In this document: one piece after another, positions 1-8,907 of the stretch
Numbering within the stretch: the stretch's first letter is position 1
Layout: every line of letters begins with the position of its first letter
Source of the DNA: Oceanobacillus rekensis
GTDB taxonomy: Bacteria > Bacillota > Bacilli > Bacillales > Amphibacillaceae
DNA: 64,000 bases
Direction of reading: 5' to 3'
Assembly (NCBI RefSeq): GCF_002153375.1
Contig: NZ_MTBQ01000003.1
Span: 186,001-250,000, forward strand
Notes under the pieces: model-generated
Seen by the model: only the letters and a program-made list of their open reading frames with translations
The model's database searches: none
What the model was told of the DNA's origin: nothing
Translations under genes and position numbers: made by a program

Positions 1-604
1 TTGAACCTAAAAATTCGATATGTGATTCACCAATATTCGTAATCATCGCATAATCTGGTCTAGCGATTTGTGTTAATACATCAATTTCACCAAAGTTACT
101 CATACCCATTTCAAGAATTAGCACTTCTGTATTTCTGTCCATCGACAAAACAGTAAGTGGTAATCCAATATGATTATTAAAATTCCCCTTCGTATAATGG
201 GTACGATAGCTTGTCTTCATAACAGCTGCTGTCAGATCCTTGGTTGTAGTTTTCCCGTTGGAACCAGTTATGCCAATAACAATCGGATTGATCTCTTTCC
301 TGTATTGTGCGGCCATTTCCTGCAAGGCGATTAATGTATCATCAACAAAGAAAATTGGAAAGTCTGGTGAAATCGTATTCGGCAGTTGTTTGCTTTTGTC
401 CCACAGTACTGCAATAGCTCCATTTTCAATCGCTTTTTCGGCAAAATGATGGCCATCAAAATGTTCTCCAATAATCGGTATAAACAAGGAATGATTGCCA
501 ACACTTCTGCTGTCTGTTGTAACACTCTTAATTTCCTTGTTGTCCTGAATATCTCCTTGATTGTCTGTAAATATTAATGATAGCCAATTCATTGTAAATA
601 GCAT
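1..604 (-). CDS. murF: MurF, UDP-MurNAc-tripeptide:D-Ala-D-Ala ligase, N-terminal part (cut by window edge)
   Basis: Adds D-Ala-D-Ala to UDP-MurNAc-tripeptide, the last cytoplasmic step of muropeptide precursor synthesis. About 201 codons of the amino end are visible and run off the window at position 1. The ATP-binding P-loop ITGSNGKTTTKDL lies near residue 110, followed by NFNNHIGLPL, EMGMSNFGEID and TNIGESHIEFLGS, all typical of MurF rather than MurE or MurD. ATG at 604 follows the murE stop by one base and has AAGGAG 8 nt upstream inside murE, so the two genes are translationally linked. The ATG at 592 is an in-frame alternative without a better ribosome site. Placement right after murE differs from B. 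subtilis, where I recall murF lying outside the dcw cluster beside ddl. Confidence 0.93.
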   Translation of the reverse strand, partial: MLFTMNWLSLIFTDNQGDIQDNKEIKSVTTDSRSVGNHSLFIPIIGEHFDGHHFAEKAIENGAIAVLWDKSKQLPNTISPDFPIFFVDDTLIALQEMAAQYRKEINPIVIGITGSNGKTTTKDLTAAVMKTSYRTHYTKGNFNNHIGLPLTVLSMDRNTEVLILEMGMSNFGEIDVLTQIARPDYAMITNIGESHIEFLGS

Positions 605-605
605 T

Positions 606-2087
606 TTATTTCTCCTTTTTATTGATTGCTGTTCTTGCCACTTCACGATCATCAAAGTCATACTTAGTATGACCAATAATCTGATATGTTTCATGTCCTT
701 TTCCAGCGATTAAAATAATATCATCCTTTTCAGCATATTGAACAGCCTTTGATATCGCCTCTTGACGATCTTCAATAACTTCAAAACTTCCATGAGATTC
801 GTCTAATCCCTCTGTCATATCATCCAATATTTCTTTAGGATTCTCTGTCCTTGGATTATCCGCTGTAAACAAAGCATGGTCTGCATATTTCAGTGCGATT
901 GAAGCCATTAGGGGACGTTTCGATTTATCACGGTCCCCACCACATCCAACAACGACATATACTTTCTTTTCCGCAAACTCTCTGCTCGTCTGGAGTACAT
1001 TTTCTAGCGAATCAGGGGTATGTGCATAGTCGACGATTACTGCAAAGTCCTGTCCTTCAACAACGGGCTCAAAACGACCATCCACACCTTGAATGCTTTC
1101 AAGAGCTGTTTTAATGACAGATAAAGGCACATTTGCAGCTATTGCCGCTGTACTTGCCGCAAGCATATTATAAACATTGAACATTCCTATCAGTCTACTT
1201 TTAATAGTTATATTGCCTACTGGAGATTTCAACTCAAAAAATGTTCCAGTGGCTTCAAGTTTAATAGCTTTTGCCATTACAGTTGCCTCATTCTTACATC
1301 CATACGTCAATATATGCTGTGCAGTACTATGTTTTAGTAAGTTGCTTGATGAATCATCCTCATTGATTACCGCGAATTTCTTCGATTCACCATCGTAACT
1401 ATTTCCAAGTTGTGCAAACAAAAGGCTTTTCACACGAAGATAATCCTCCATATTCGTATGATAATCCAAGTGGTCCTGCGAAAGATTCGTAAAAATAGCA
1501 ATGTCGTAGTCACAGCCATATACCCTTCCAAGATCAAGTGCATGAGATGAAACTTCCATAATTGCCTGCTCTACTTCTTCCTTACGCATCTTGTCAAAAA
1601 TCCTCTGTAAGTGCAATGCGTCTGGGGTTGTGTTGGCAATAGGATACGTTTCTTCGCCTATTTTTAACTGAATGGTACCGATAACGCCTGTTTTCCTCTG
1701 GTGCATATTGAATATTTTTTCCAATAGATAGGTAACGGTTGTTTTCCCGTTCGTACCAGTTACACCGATAAGTGGAAGTTTTGCTGTCGGATAATCAAGA
1801 AGCTTTGCTGCAAGCATTGGCAAAGCTCTGTTCGTATCTGAAAGCTCTATGACTGGAATAGAAACATTTTCATTTATCGCTTTTTCTGCAATCACAGCTA
1901 CAGCACCATTTTTTTCCGCTTGCTTAACATATTCATGCCCATCAACAGTAAAACCGGTAATGCAAATAAAAACGTTTCCCTGTTTTACTTTGCGGGAATC
2001 CATTTCAATATTATTAAATTCAATATCATCTATTACCGAATTCGTTTCATAAAAAGGTACTACGTCAAGCAATTCTTTTAATTTCAT
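606..2087 (-). CDS. murE: MurE, UDP-MurNAc-tripeptide synthetase (meso-DAP adding)
   Basis: Ligates the third peptide residue onto UDP-MurNAc-L-Ala-D-Glu in the cytoplasm. P-loop GVTGTNGKTT is near residue 108, the Mur central-domain motif with SSHALDLGR follows, and the C-terminal domain has TADNPRTENP near residue 410 plus GKGHE near 462. The DNPR signature is the one associated with meso-diaminopimelate selectivity, as expected for Bacillaceae spore formers. I prefer the ATG at 2087 (MKLKELL, as in B. subtilis MurE) because AGGA sits 8 nt upstream; an in-frame ATG at 2096 overlaps that ribosome site. The gene is separated from spoVD by a MITE-like repeat, so its transcription may depend on read-through or on a promoter inside that gap. 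Confidence 0.96.
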   Translation of the reverse strand: MKLKELLDVVPFYETNSVIDDIEFNNIEMDSRKVKQGNVFICITGFTVDGHEYVKQAEKNGAVAVIAEKAINENVSIPVIELSDTNRALPMLAAKLLDYPTAKLPLIGVTGTNGKTTVTYLLEKIFNMHQRKTGVIGTIQLKIGEETYPIANTTPDALHLQRIFDKMRKEEVEQAIMEVSSHALDLGRVYGCDYDIAIFTNLSQDHLDYHTNMEDYLRVKSLLFAQLGNSYDGESKKFAVINEDDSSSNLLKHSTAQHILTYGCKNEATVMAKAIKLEATGTFFELKSPVGNITIKSRLIGMFNVYNMLAASTAAIAANVPLSVIKTALESIQGVDGRFEPVVEGQDFAVIVDYAHTPDSLENVLQTSREFAEKKVYVVVGCGGDRDKSKRPLMASIALKYADHALFTADNPRTENPKEILDDMTEGLDESHGSFEVIEDRQEAISKAVQYAEKDDIILIAGKGHETYQIIGHTKYDFDDREVARTAINKKEK

Positions 2088-2141
2088 AAATAACATCCTA
2101 TCTAATTTTATATCCTATATATGTATTCTAGGAGTACTACA

Positions 2142-2508
2142 TTTTTAAGAGGGTGGTTTTCACCCTCTTAAAGTTCGTGTTCAAAAAGGAGGATAAAAAT
2201 GACCGAAAAGTTCGAGGCGGCGAGCCTACTTCAGTGAATTTGCTTCAACGCTTGCTTGCACCGAGAACCACATTATCTGAATATACTTGTAGACGGAGGT
2301 GCATACTTCCATTCGGACGTATGCAATTAATACGTGAGTTGCGGGCTTGTGCGTGTTGTGCTGACCTTCTACGTTGCCCACAAATGTCTTCGGTGGGGCG
2401 AGTAACCGCAGCCCCAGGACGTGGGCGGTCTTAGTAGAAGTTCCACTACCGCCAACTAGAAACATCAAAGCGTTATTTTTATCGGACTTTTTGAACAACC
2501 TCTTAAAA
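2142..2508. mobile_element. MITE-like non-coding element with imperfect terminal inverted repeats
   Basis: A 367-bp GC-richer island fills the gap between spoVD and murE. Its ends are inverted copies: TTTTTAAGAGG (2142–2152) against CCTCTTAAAA (2499–2508), and an inner pair TGTTCAAAAAG…GATAAAAAT…ACG (2178–2205) against its reverse complement (2472–2498). The left end carries about 25 extra bases forming a GAGGGTG/CACCCTC hairpin. Inside are further dyads: TGCATAC/GTATGCA (about 2300–2324), GCCCAC/GTGGGC enclosing a GGGGC/GCCCC stem with loop GAGTAACCGCA (2387–2415), and GGCGGT/ACCGCC. No transposase or convincing ORF is present; the 93- and 90-codon frames here lack homology and run through the stems. 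The stem-loop core recurs at 15815–15845 and 56931–56993. Confidence 0.7.
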
Positions 2509-2546
2509 GCATATTCGCTAATATATTATAGCAAACTTCATCACTT

Positions 2547-4481
2547 TTAACGATATTTTTCATCAGATAGATAAATTCTTACTGTTGATCCTTGCTCCAA
2601 TTTCGTACCTGAGTCAGGTGCTTGATCAATGATATATTCACCTTCCCCGCTCGTTTCAATCGATAGGTCCAGCATATACTCTGCAAGTTCTTGTTTAGAT
2701 TGTCCAATAAGATCAGGGACTTCCACTTTTGGCATTTCTGGCCATAGATATTCTTTATCTAACCCATCTGTTCGAGGTTCAACACCCATTGCTTGTAAAC
2801 TGTCTCCGATAATTGTACCAACAATTGGTGCCGCTACAACACCCCCAAACTGAACGGTATTTTTCGGATTATCGATTGCAACATAAACGACAATCTCAGG
2901 GTCATCGGCTGGAGCAAAACCGATAAAAGAAACAATATAATTATTTTCCAAATAACCTCCGTTTGGACCCACTTTTTGAGCGGTACCCGTCTTACCACCA
3001 ACACGATAGCCATCTACATACGCTGGCCTTCCTGTTCCTTGGGCAACAACACTTTCCAGGGCATAGCGTATTTCTTCTGATGTAGATTCAGAGATTACTC
3101 TTCTTTTAGGATTAGGTTCGATTTTTTCAACTGATTCACCTGTTTTTGGATTAATCCATTCCTCTGCGATGTAGGGTTCATACAAAAAACCTCCATTAAT
3201 TGCTGCTGCAACTGCATTGACCTGCTGAATAGGTGTTACCGAAACCCCCTGACCAAATGATGTTGTAGCCAACTCAACGGGACCAACATTTTCAGGTTTG
3301 AATAGTATCCCATTCCCTTCACCCTGTAAATCAATTCCTGTCTTTTCTCCAAATCCAAAAGCATCAATATAAGAAAACAGCTTTTCAGTTCCGAGCATTT
3401 GCCCCAAATTTACGAATCCAGGGTTGCAGGAATTCTGCACAACTTCCAAATAGTTTTGGTGTCCATGTCCACCACTTTTCCAACAATGAATGGTTGCCCC
3501 ACCAACTGAAATATCCCCATCATCATGAAACTCATCTTCTTCCAAATCAACTACATTTTCTTCTAATGCTGCAGCAAGTGTAATTATTTTAAATGTGGAC
3601 CCAGGCTCATACGTGCTCCAAATAGGTAAGTTTCTCCCAAAGATCGATGCATCTACATCTTGATAGTTTTCTGGATGAAAATTAGGTCGTGATGTCATAC
3701 CAAGTATTCCGCCAGTTTTCGGATTAATAGCAATGGCTGAAGCCTCATCCGGATTGTACTTTAGAACTGCGGCATCAAGCTCCCGCTCCATAATTGTTTG
3801 CACTTTTGAATAGATTGTTGTTTTAAGATTCAATCCATCAGTTGGTGGTGTATAGACATCTGCAAGGCTGTCCAATCTTCTGCCTTTTGCATCGGAATAA
3901 AAAGAAAGACTACCTTCTTCCCCACTTAGCCTCTCTTCATAGGAAAGTTCAAGACCCATTAATCCTTGATTATCGATTCCTGTAAACCCAAGAACATGTG
4001 ACAGGTCATCACCGTACGGGTAATGGCGTTTCGAATCTTTTGCCAGATAGATTCCATCCATATTCAGTGCACGTATAGCCTTTTCCTGTCTTTCCGTTAT
4101 TTTTATTCCTTCTGGTCTAATACTGACACTCGATGCATTTTTAGTTATATTGTCCATGATTTTTTCCTCAGATACATCCAAAATGCCGGCTAATTTTTTG
4201 GCTGTGTCATCAGGATTCTGTATTTGTCTTGGGATAGCTATAACGGATGGTGCTGTCACATTTTCAGCGAGGACCTCTCCTTCAGCATCTAAAATATATC
4301 CTCTTTCAGCTTCAAAAACGATATCTCTCGTCCATAAATCATTGGCTTGTCCCGTTAATTGATCACCCATTACAAATTGAACATAGCCTAACCGCACGAT
4401 AATAATCGCTAGTAAAAGAAGCCCAAAAAGAAAAACAGTAACGATTCGTTTTTTTACTGTAACAGTTGATACACGTTTCAT
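2547..4481 (-). CDS. spoVD: SpoVD, sporulation-specific class B penicillin-binding protein
   Basis: Peptidoglycan transpeptidase needed for spore cortex synthesis in B. subtilis, anchored in the outer forespore membrane. From the chosen start it is 644 residues: one N-terminal membrane helix, PBP dimer domain, transpeptidase with S-T-F-K at about 295–298, SCN at 351–353 and KTG at 497–499, and a single C-terminal PASTA domain from about 585. One PASTA domain and adjacency to pbpB distinguish it from PBP2B. The ATG at 4481 (MKRVSTVTV) has AAGGGG 7 nt upstream; the longer 666-codon frame reads through this site and is less likely. In B. subtilis spoVD is transcribed by sigma-E; I could not identify such a promoter with confidence in the 100-bp gap upstream. 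Confidence 0.93.
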   Translation of the reverse strand: MKRVSTVTVKKRIVTVFLFGLLLLAIIIVRLGYVQFVMGDQLTGQANDLWTRDIVFEAERGYILDAEGEVLAENVTAPSVIAIPRQIQNPDDTAKKLAGILDVSEEKIMDNITKNASSVSIRPEGIKITERQEKAIRALNMDGIYLAKDSKRHYPYGDDLSHVLGFTGIDNQGLMGLELSYEERLSGEEGSLSFYSDAKGRRLDSLADVYTPPTDGLNLKTTIYSKVQTIMERELDAAVLKYNPDEASAIAINPKTGGILGMTSRPNFHPENYQDVDASIFGRNLPIWSTYEPGSTFKIITLAAALEENVVDLEEDEFHDDGDISVGGATIHCWKSGGHGHQNYLEVVQNSCNPGFVNLGQMLGTEKLFSYIDAFGFGEKTGIDLQGEGNGILFKPENVGPVELATTSFGQGVSVTPIQQVNAVAAAINGGFLYEPYIAEEWINPKTGESVEKIEPNPKRRVISESTSEEIRYALESVVAQGTGRPAYVDGYRVGGKTGTAQKVGPNGGYLENNYIVSFIGFAPADDPEIVVYVAIDNPKNTVQFGGVVAAPIVGTIIGDSLQAMGVEPRTDGLDKEYLWPEMPKVEVPDLIGQSKQELAEYMLDLSIETSGEGEYIIDQAPDSGTKLEQGSTVRIYLSDEKYR

Positions 4482-4584
4482 TTTCCATCCCCTTTTCTCA
4501 GGTTGGTTTGTATCAACTATATGAGTTAAAAAAACTGAATAGAACACTGTTTTGTCTATTGATTACCCTATGCATGAAAACATT

Positions 4585-6837
4585 TCATTCGGATTCAGAG
4601 GTATTTTCATTCTGTGATTCCTCTATTTCATCACTGTTCTCTGAATTTAAACTTTCATCCGGATTTTCATTTGGTGGTAAAAACTCAACACCTAAGTAAT
4701 CATTCTCCTTGATTGGGCTGCCTTCTTGTATATTTTGTGTTGCCACATACCCGTCGCCAAACGTTTCAACGTTAAAATTCATTAGGTCTGCAAATTCCAT
4801 TACATCTCTTAATGACCATCCTATGATATTTGGCATCGTTGGTTCATCCGTAATAAGAATGATACGGTCACTTGGAAGAACGGTGTCTCCTTCTATTACG
4901 CTTGATGCAACAATTTCTTCGCCTTTTCCAATCAGAGAAACCTTCAGTCCCTGTTCGGTAAGCTTGTTACTTAAACTAGAAGATTTCTGTCCGATTACTT
5001 CCGGTATGGTAACTGGTTCGATTACTTCCTGCACATCTTTATCAGGATCAATATTTAAATAATGCAGGCTGTTTTCAACAACATTCTTAAAAATAAACGA
5101 AAGTGGAGCAGAGGCTGTTTCCGTTGGTTTAAGTTCAGGTTGTTGGATCGATACATACATAATCAGCTCGGGATCCTCAATAGGGGCCATACCAAGAAAG
5201 GAAAAAACATAATTTTCCCGGCCAGTTAAATAGCCGCCACCATCGGGATTTGGCATTTCGGCAGTTCCCGATTTACCGCCAACTAAATAATCATCCAATT
5301 GATACACCTTACCTGTTCCATGTTCTCCATTAACGACGGATTCTAATAATTTCAATACTTGATCCGATGTTTCTTCTGAAATAGGTTCACCAACAACATT
5401 TGGAGATTTTTGTTCCATTATATCACCTGTTGATGAATCGACAATTTTATCAATCACATATGGTTGCATCATTTTCCCATCGTTTGCAATTGCTGTTGCA
5501 GCTTTCATCTGCTGAATAGGTGTCATTGTAGAACCTTGTCCAAATGAGGTTGTTATTTTTTCTAATGGCCAGTTGTAAAGTATTTTCCCAGCAACTTCCC
5601 CTGGTAAGTCAATGCCAGTTTTTTTATCAAAGTCAAAAGCTTGTAAATATTCAAGAAATGTTTCTGTACCCATTTTTTCCCAAACCAGTTTTGCTGCTGC
5701 TACATTGGAAGACCGCTGGAAGCCTTCGTCATAGGAAATAACACCCCAGCCATTACCGCCATTATGATCGTGGATTTTTTGTATCTTTTCATTCGGTTGG
5801 AAACTTCCAGATAGATATCCTTCCGAACCATTGTATACACCTTCCTCAATCGCCGCTGCCCACGTAAACATCTTGACCGTGGAACCAGGCTCAAATGGGG
5901 TGGAAATAACGTCATTATACCAGTTTTTCACATCGGTAGGATTGTTTGGATCATAGCTTGGACGACTGCTCATTGCCAGTACCTGTCCTGTTTTAGCGTC
6001 CATTACGACTGCATTCATTTTACTCGGTTTATATTCCTCATCAACCTGGGTTAAAACATCTTCCATTAACGTTTGTATCTTTTGATCTATCGTTAAATAA
6101 ACATTATCCCCATTTTCCGGCTCTTGAATAATTTCATTTGGATTCAGTAATTTACTATTGTATCTATCCCGCTGGTAAGAGATAAAACCCTCTTTACCAC
6201 TTAGAAGGTCGTTCATTTCTTTTTCCATACCGGCAATACCGATTATTTCATTTTCGTAACCTTCATCTGTCTCGACTTCAGTTTCTCTGGCAAAACCAAT
6301 AATATGTGAAGCAAACATACCGTTTGGATAATAGCGAATAGCCTCTTCTTCAAAATTTATTCCAGGGATTTCTAATTCAGCAATCTCATCTTTTTTCTGT
6401 TGGGAAATCTCTTTTCCAATTTTGCCAAATTCAACCTGAAATTGTTCTTTATTCATTCCATTTTGTAACGTATTCAATATCTCACTAACTTCAACATCTA
6501 AAAGAGGAGCCAACATTTCCGCAGTCTTTTGCGGATCTTCCACATGGAGGGGCTCCTCTGATTTCTCTGAATAGGTTTCATCTAAAATTGCATACATCTT
6601 GTATGTAGGTCTATCGTATGCCAATGTCATTCCATTTTTATCAAAAATCTTTCCTCTTTCCGCACTTATCGAGTAGGATGATGTTCGTTTCTGATCAGCC
6701 CATTCATCTAAAGAGATTCCAGCTATTTCTCCTGTTGCCTGTATAAACATAAATCTTCCAGTTAAAACCAAAAAAACTGCGACAAAGATAATGATGTAAA
6801 TACCTGCCATCAAATGCGTTGTCTTGTTCTTTTTCAT
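4585..6837 (-). CDS. pbpB: PbpB (PBP2B), septal class B transpeptidase
   Basis: Essential divisome transpeptidase that cross-links septal peptidoglycan. 750 residues: cytoplasmic KKNK tail and one membrane helix (about 11–33), PBP dimer domain, transpeptidase with SxxK S319-T-V-K322, SxN S376-S-N378 and KSG 522–524, then two PASTA domains (starting near TIPEVIG and MPNIIG). A Glu/Ser/Asn-rich acidic tail follows and makes it somewhat longer than the B. subtilis protein as I remember it (about 716). It lies 15 bp downstream of ftsL and about 100 bp upstream of spoVD in the dcw operon, the normal order. Confidence 0.96.
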   Translation of the reverse strand: MKKNKTTHLMAGIYIIIFVAVFLVLTGRFMFIQATGEIAGISLDEWADQKRTSSYSISAERGKIFDKNGMTLAYDRPTYKMYAILDETYSEKSEEPLHVEDPQKTAEMLAPLLDVEVSEILNTLQNGMNKEQFQVEFGKIGKEISQQKKDEIAELEIPGINFEEEAIRYYPNGMFASHIIGFARETEVETDEGYENEIIGIAGMEKEMNDLLSGKEGFISYQRDRYNSKLLNPNEIIQEPENGDNVYLTIDQKIQTLMEDVLTQVDEEYKPSKMNAVVMDAKTGQVLAMSSRPSYDPNNPTDVKNWYNDVISTPFEPGSTVKMFTWAAAIEEGVYNGSEGYLSGSFQPNEKIQKIHDHNGGNGWGVISYDEGFQRSSNVAAAKLVWEKMGTETFLEYLQAFDFDKKTGIDLPGEVAGKILYNWPLEKITTSFGQGSTMTPIQQMKAATAIANDGKMMQPYVIDKIVDSSTGDIMEQKSPNVVGEPISEETSDQVLKLLESVVNGEHGTGKVYQLDDYLVGGKSGTAEMPNPDGGGYLTGRENYVFSFLGMAPIEDPELIMYVSIQQPELKPTETASAPLSFIFKNVVENSLHYLNIDPDKDVQEVIEPVTIPEVIGQKSSSLSNKLTEQGLKVSLIGKGEEIVASSVIEGDTVLPSDRIILITDEPTMPNIIGWSLRDVMEFADLMNFNVETFGDGYVATQNIQEGSPIKENDYLGVEFLPPNENPDESLNSENSDEIEESQNENTSESE

Positions 6838-6852
6838 AGGTTAAGCCCCTTG

Positions 6853-7227
6853 CTAGTTGTTAAATGACTGCGCTTGTTTTATTTCCGTATTCTGGATTTT
6901 CAATCCGTTTTCCTCTGCAATCTGAATAATTCTTTCAGGTCTGGATAATTCTTTCATTTCGAATAATAGACCTTCATTCTCCACTTGCTGTGTGCTTACG
7001 GTTTGTTCAAGCTGCTGTAGTTCTCTATTAATTGTATCAGTTGTTGATGAAAATGACACGACAAAAATTCCACAAACAAGTATGGTAACTCCAAAAAGCG
7101 AATAAATTAATTTCTCACCTTTTGTAATCCAACCATTCTTTTTTACCTTTACAACTACCTTTTGTTCTATTTCTGGGGTATGCTGTGGGTTCGATTGTTG
7201 CCAACTGCGGGCCTGATTAGCACTCAT
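6853..7227 (-). CDS. ftsL: FtsL, cell division protein
   Basis: Short bitopic divisome protein that in Bacillus acts with DivIC and DivIB to activate septal PBP2B/FtsW. About 124 residues: cytoplasmic basic N-terminal tail, one membrane helix (YSLFGVTILVCGIFVVSFSS), then an extracytoplasmic leucine-zipper-like coiled coil (INRELQQLEQTVSTQQVENE). The ATG at 7227 overlaps the rsmH stop codon by one base (TAATG), with AAGGGTGG upstream, indicating translational coupling. The GTG at 7239 is in frame but lies inside that ribosome site, so I reject it as the start. Confidence 0.92.
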   Translation of the reverse strand: MSANQARSWQQSNPQHTPEIEQKVVVKVKKNGWITKGEKLIYSLFGVTILVCGIFVVSFSSTTDTINRELQQLEQTVSTQQVENEGLLFEMKELSRPERIIQIAEENGLKIQNTEIKQAQSFNN

Positions 7228-8204
7228 TATTTTTTCCACCCTTCTTCATAAGTAAATTCGTCTCTCCATTCGGAAATCTTTGTTACTACCCGTAGTTTTG
7301 CCGAACGCGATCTACGATTTTCTTCAAGTTCATTGTCAGCTGCAATGATAGGTTTTCTTGCGATTAATTCAAATGGTGCCTCATGCTCTTTCGGTATTAC
7401 CGGGAGATGTCTCGGTGTTGGTTTTTCTGTACTCCATTTCTTAAATGCTTGCTTACATAAACGATCTTCAAGTGAATGAAAGGTAATTACTGCAATTCTT
7501 CCATCAATACCCACTACTCTGGCCGCCTGATGGAGTCCATCATTAAATGCTTGCAGTTCATCGTTCACCGCTATTCGTAATGCTTGAAAAATACGCTTGG
7601 CAGGATGCCCACCCTTTCTTCTAGCCGGTGCAGGTATTCCTTCTTTAATTAATTCCACAAGCTGATGTGTTGTTTTTATTTCTTCTGTTTCACGATGTGC
7701 CTCTATTTTTCTTGCTATTTGTTTAGAAAACTTTTCTTCCCCGAATTTAAAGAAAATCGATACAAGTTGATTATAAGACCACTTGTTCACGATTTCATAA
7801 GCAGTCAAATTTTCAGTTTGGTTCATTCTCATATCTAATTGGGCGTCATGTTGATAACTGAATCCTCTCTCACCTCGATCAAGTTGCGGCGATGAGACAC
7901 CCAGATCAAATAAAATGCCGTCCACGTTTGATATATTATGCTTTGCCAGTTCCTGCTCTAATCCACGGAAGTTTGAATGGATAAACAAAATCCTATCCTC
8001 ATATGCTTTTAGCTTTTCTTTAGCTGCTCTAAGCGCATCTAAATCCTGATCAAAAGCAATTAACAAACCCTCTTCACCAAGCCTTGATGCTATCTCCCAT
8101 GAGTGACCCCCACCTCCTACCGTACAGTCAACATAAGTACCGTTTGGTTTGATATTCAATCCTTTTATCGTTTCTTCTTTTAATACACTATAATGTTCAA
8201 ACAT
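7227..8204 (-). CDS. rsmH: RsmH (MraW), 16S rRNA m4C1402 methyltransferase
   Basis: SAM-dependent N4-methylation of C1402 in 16S rRNA. Sequence shows the hallmark start [15 protein letters not shown]-binding [15 protein letters not shown] acidic residue, and C-terminal FHSLEDR and RSRSAKLRV motifs. Length is 325 residues from the ATG at 8204; four upstream codons (GTG at 8216) are in frame, but the family start is MFEH and the upstream GTGGGTG can act as a weak ribosome site. The gene overlaps ftsL at its 3' end and lies 67 bp after mraZ. Confidence 0.95.
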   Translation of the reverse strand: MFEHYSVLKEETIKGLNIKPNGTYVDCTVGGGGHSWEIASRLGEEGLLIAFDQDLDALRAAKEKLKAYEDRILFIHSNFRGLEQELAKHNISNVDGILFDLGVSSPQLDRGERGFSYQHDAQLDMRMNQTENLTAYEIVNKWSYNQLVSIFFKFGEEKFSKQIARKIEAHRETEEIKTTHQLVELIKEGIPAPARRKGGHPAKRIFQALRIAVNDELQAFNDGLHQAARVVGIDGRIAVITFHSLEDRLCKQAFKKWSTEKPTPRHLPVIPKEHEAPFELIARKPIIAADNELEENRRSRSAKLRVVTKISEWRDEFTYEEGWKK

Positions 8205-8271
8205 ATTTACACCCACTTAATTAATTTTCGAACGTTTACTCTACTGATTATTCAAATGACTTCTAAAAAAA

Positions 8272-8703
8272 TCAGATATCAAAATCCATTAAATTCTCTG
8301 CAAGCTCTGCAAAAGATTCCTCAGAATCCGTGACATATTCTTCCCAGCTGTCACTTGCCCAGAATTCAATCCGATTAGAAACACCAATGACATTACATTC
8401 TTTCTCCAAAGCCGCATATTTGCGAAGTCCTTGTGGAATGTTTATTCTTCCCTGCTTGTCCACTTCACATTCAACAGCTCCTGAAAAGAAAAAACGTGTA
8501 AATGCTCTGGCATCTTTCTTAGTTAGTGGGAGCTTTTTTAATTTTTCTTCAAGTACTTTCCATTCATCCATGGGGTATGCAAACAGACATTTATCTAGTC
8601 CACGGGTGACAACAAAGCTCGCTCCAAGTCCATCACGGAACTTGGAAGGGACAATAATACGGCCCTTTGTGTCAATGCTATGAAGGTATTCACCCATAAA
8701 CAT
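8272..8703 (-). CDS. mraZ: MraZ, dcw operon regulator
   Basis: AbrB-like DNA-binding protein that autoregulates the dcw operon through TGGGN repeats at its promoter in E. coli and related systems. Starting at ATG 8703 ([20 protein letters not shown]) the protein is 143 residues, exactly the usual size; the two tandem SpoVT/AbrB-like halves are marked by [13 protein letters not shown] and [13 protein letters not shown]. The longer frame from 8760 begins inside the operator repeats and is an artefact. The first gene of the operon, preceded by its own promoter region and by the bshC terminator. Confidence 0.94.
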   Translation of the reverse strand: MFMGEYLHSIDTKGRIIVPSKFRDGLGASFVVTRGLDKCLFAYPMDEWKVLEEKLKKLPLTKKDARAFTRFFFSGAVECEVDKQGRINIPQGLRKYAALEKECNVIGVSNRIEFWASDSWEEYVTDSEESFAELAENLMDFDI

Positions 8704-8734
8704 ATAGTCCGCCCCACTTTCATATTTTTTATAA

Positions 8735-8790
8735 TACCACATTCCCCCACTATCCACCACTTAATTATCAAAAAAAATTTGAAGTTACAA
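8735..8790 (-). promoter_or_regulatory. mraZ promoter region with MraZ-box (three TGG repeats at 10-bp period)
   Basis: On the minus strand three direct repeats TGGTG, TGGGG and TGGTA occur at 8759–8755, 8749–8745 and 8739–8735, each separated by five bases. That is the arrangement of known MraZ operators. Just upstream, TTGTAA (8790–8785) and GATAAT (8769–8764) form a possible sigma-A promoter with a short 15-bp spacer. The repeats therefore lie at or just after the likely transcription start, where bound MraZ could repress. The repeats are seen directly; function is from the family. Confidence 0.72.
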
Positions 8791-8821
8791 TTATAAGGTT
8801 TTTTACAGTTTATATAGGCAA

Positions 8822-8856
8822 AATAAAAAAGCTGTCATATCAAGGATAGACAGCTT
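8822..8856 (-). terminator. Rho-independent terminator after bshC
   Basis: AAGCTGTC (8829–8836) pairs with GACAGCTT (8849–8856); on the minus strand the stem is followed by TTTTTTATTTT. It separates bshC transcription from the mraZ promoter. Confidence 0.85.
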
Positions 8857-8907
8857 CTTCTTATCTTTTTCTAATATAGTGGTGAATAGTGGATGTTGTT
8901 CCCAATT

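Noticed and set aside
2153-2498. ORFs of 93 (+) and 90 (-) codons between spoVD and murE
   Set aside because: Both lie inside the MITE-like element and cross its hairpins; no family resemblance.
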